DNA from: Mauremys mutica
Taxonomy: Eukaryota > Chordata > Testudines > Geoemydidae
Reading direction: 5' to 3'
Assembly: GCF_020497125.1 (NCBI RefSeq)
Contig: NC_059082.1
Location: 24,202,965-24,266,964 of the forward strand
Length of the DNA: 64,000 nucleotides
Both the position numbers and the translations under genes were made by a program. The first letter of the stretch is position 1. Each line of letters opens with the position of its first letter. Shown piece by piece: positions 63,285 through 64,000 of the stretch. Below the pieces are notes generated by a model. It was not told the origin of the DNA. It did not search any database and saw nothing but the letters and a program-made list of their open reading frames with translations.

Positions 63285-63510
63285 AAGAGGCTGGGAGGTC
63301 TTTTGGTTAACACAGTACTAGGAGTAGGCAAATCTGGGTTGTTGTCTGTGCTCTGTCACTGCTGTCCTGTGTGACCTTGGTTAAGTCACCTATCTGTACT
63401 GTACCATAGGTTCTCCACCTCTAAAATGCAGATAATAATGCTTACTTATTTTACAAAAGTGTTCTGAAGCACTCAGGAACTAGAGTAATGAACCTGTTCA
63501 TAAATAAAAC
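63285..63510 (+). repeat. MIR SINE, diverged
   Basis: Blocks gtgtgaccttggttaagtca, gttctccacctctaaaatgc and agataataatgctta occur in MIR order, with a tail gttctgaagcactcagg. Confidence 0.75.
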
Positions 63511-64000
63511 AAAAAATAAATACAAATACAGACAAGCATGATTATGTATTTCCTCCAAATGCAAAATTTCCTTTGAAATCATTGGGACTTCTGCATATGG
63601 AATTACTGCAGGATTGGGTGCAATATGTGACAATTATCATTAAAGACTGGTTAATCTACATTCAAATGTAATTGAATAAAGAAGAGGAAGTCAGTTATTA
63701 ATTCATATTTAAATGAACTATGCTGACATTCTTTTAATCAGTTGTATCCTATGATGGTCACAAACTATTTTTTTTCTAAATTCCAAGATTCGAGGAGACA
63801 AAAATCTAGATTTTTTTTAAAATTTCAAGGTATTATTTAAAATGATTTCTGATAGAGATTTGAAAAAGAATGCATTACAGGTAAAATGTCTGTGCATGGA
63901 TCACTAGCCCTGTACTTGAGAAGAGATGTAAATGTAAAATTAATTCTCTCCTGCTCCCTCATTTCCCCCTAAGGTGAGAGAGAACCTGTATTAAAGATAC

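Larger units (their letters stand above)
45075..64000 (+). other. UNC13C: UNC13C-like intron (5' 18.9 kb, continues past window)
   Basis: It starts with the donor GTAGGT. It holds LTR candidates (53.4 and 55.7-56.8 kb), Harbinger MITEs (57982 and 59772), MIR copies, a hAT fragment (60887) and a PLE (61301). Stretches 45075-46661, 46680-53427, 53741-55524, 56784-57981, 59206-59771, 60049-60886, 61091-61300, 62657-63284 and 63511-64000 show nothing I can name. A purine-rich plus strand marks 47640-47960. Confidence 0.8.

Overview
This window is vertebrate nuclear DNA, most likely from a hidden-necked (cryptodiran) turtle. It has long AT-rich introns, GT-AG splice sites, CR1 LINEs, MIR-type SINEs and many hAT and Harbinger DNA transposons. 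One copy of a tRNA-headed SINE carries a CR1-type 3' tail, the arrangement known as the tortoise Pol III (Cry) SINE. There is no operon-like coding and no prokaryotic feature.

The window lies entirely inside one host gene on the + strand, an UNC13/Munc13 family member that best fits UNC13C. Five consecutive exons of the MUN domain (around MHD1) can be placed to the base: 26345-26471, 28778-28874, 32329-32472, 35519-35596 and 44997-45074. Their phases join into one uninterrupted frame of about 175 codons. The upstream intron is longer than 26.3 kb and the downstream intron longer than 18.9 kb, so both ends of the window are intronic. At 23146-23263, in the upstream intron, lies a decayed copy of the second exon with part of its downstream intron. 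It is frameshifted and is the most unusual host-gene feature here.

The rest is layered transposon sequence. From 4.3 to 10.3 kb a nearly full-length antisense CR1 abuts a hAT element built as an inverted duplication. A tortoise SINE lies at 13.5 kb. At 16.7-17.8 kb is a GC-rich non-autonomous hAT with an 8-bp target duplication and internal tandem repeats. At 22.3-23.0 kb is another hAT MITE with an 8-bp target duplication. Two very short fold-back copies of a Penelope-like element (PLE) at 3.64 and 24.95 kb have matching target duplications. At 29.9-32.2 kb a Harbinger element with long inverted arms carries a Myb/SANT ORF. At 40.26-43.06 kb a longer antisense PLE (reverse transcriptase plus GIY-YIG endonuclease) is split by a solo LTR. 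At 61.3-62.7 kb a second PLE has head-to-head terminal repeats and a nested CR1 tail. LTR remnants, MIR copies and small MITEs fill the remaining intron.

Two patterns stand out. Inverted-duplicate (fold-back) forms recur in at least four unrelated transposon families. All the CR1-type tails seen are antisense to the host gene. No new host system is evident; the main leads are the decayed exon duplicate and the fold-back PLE, hAT and Harbinger structures.
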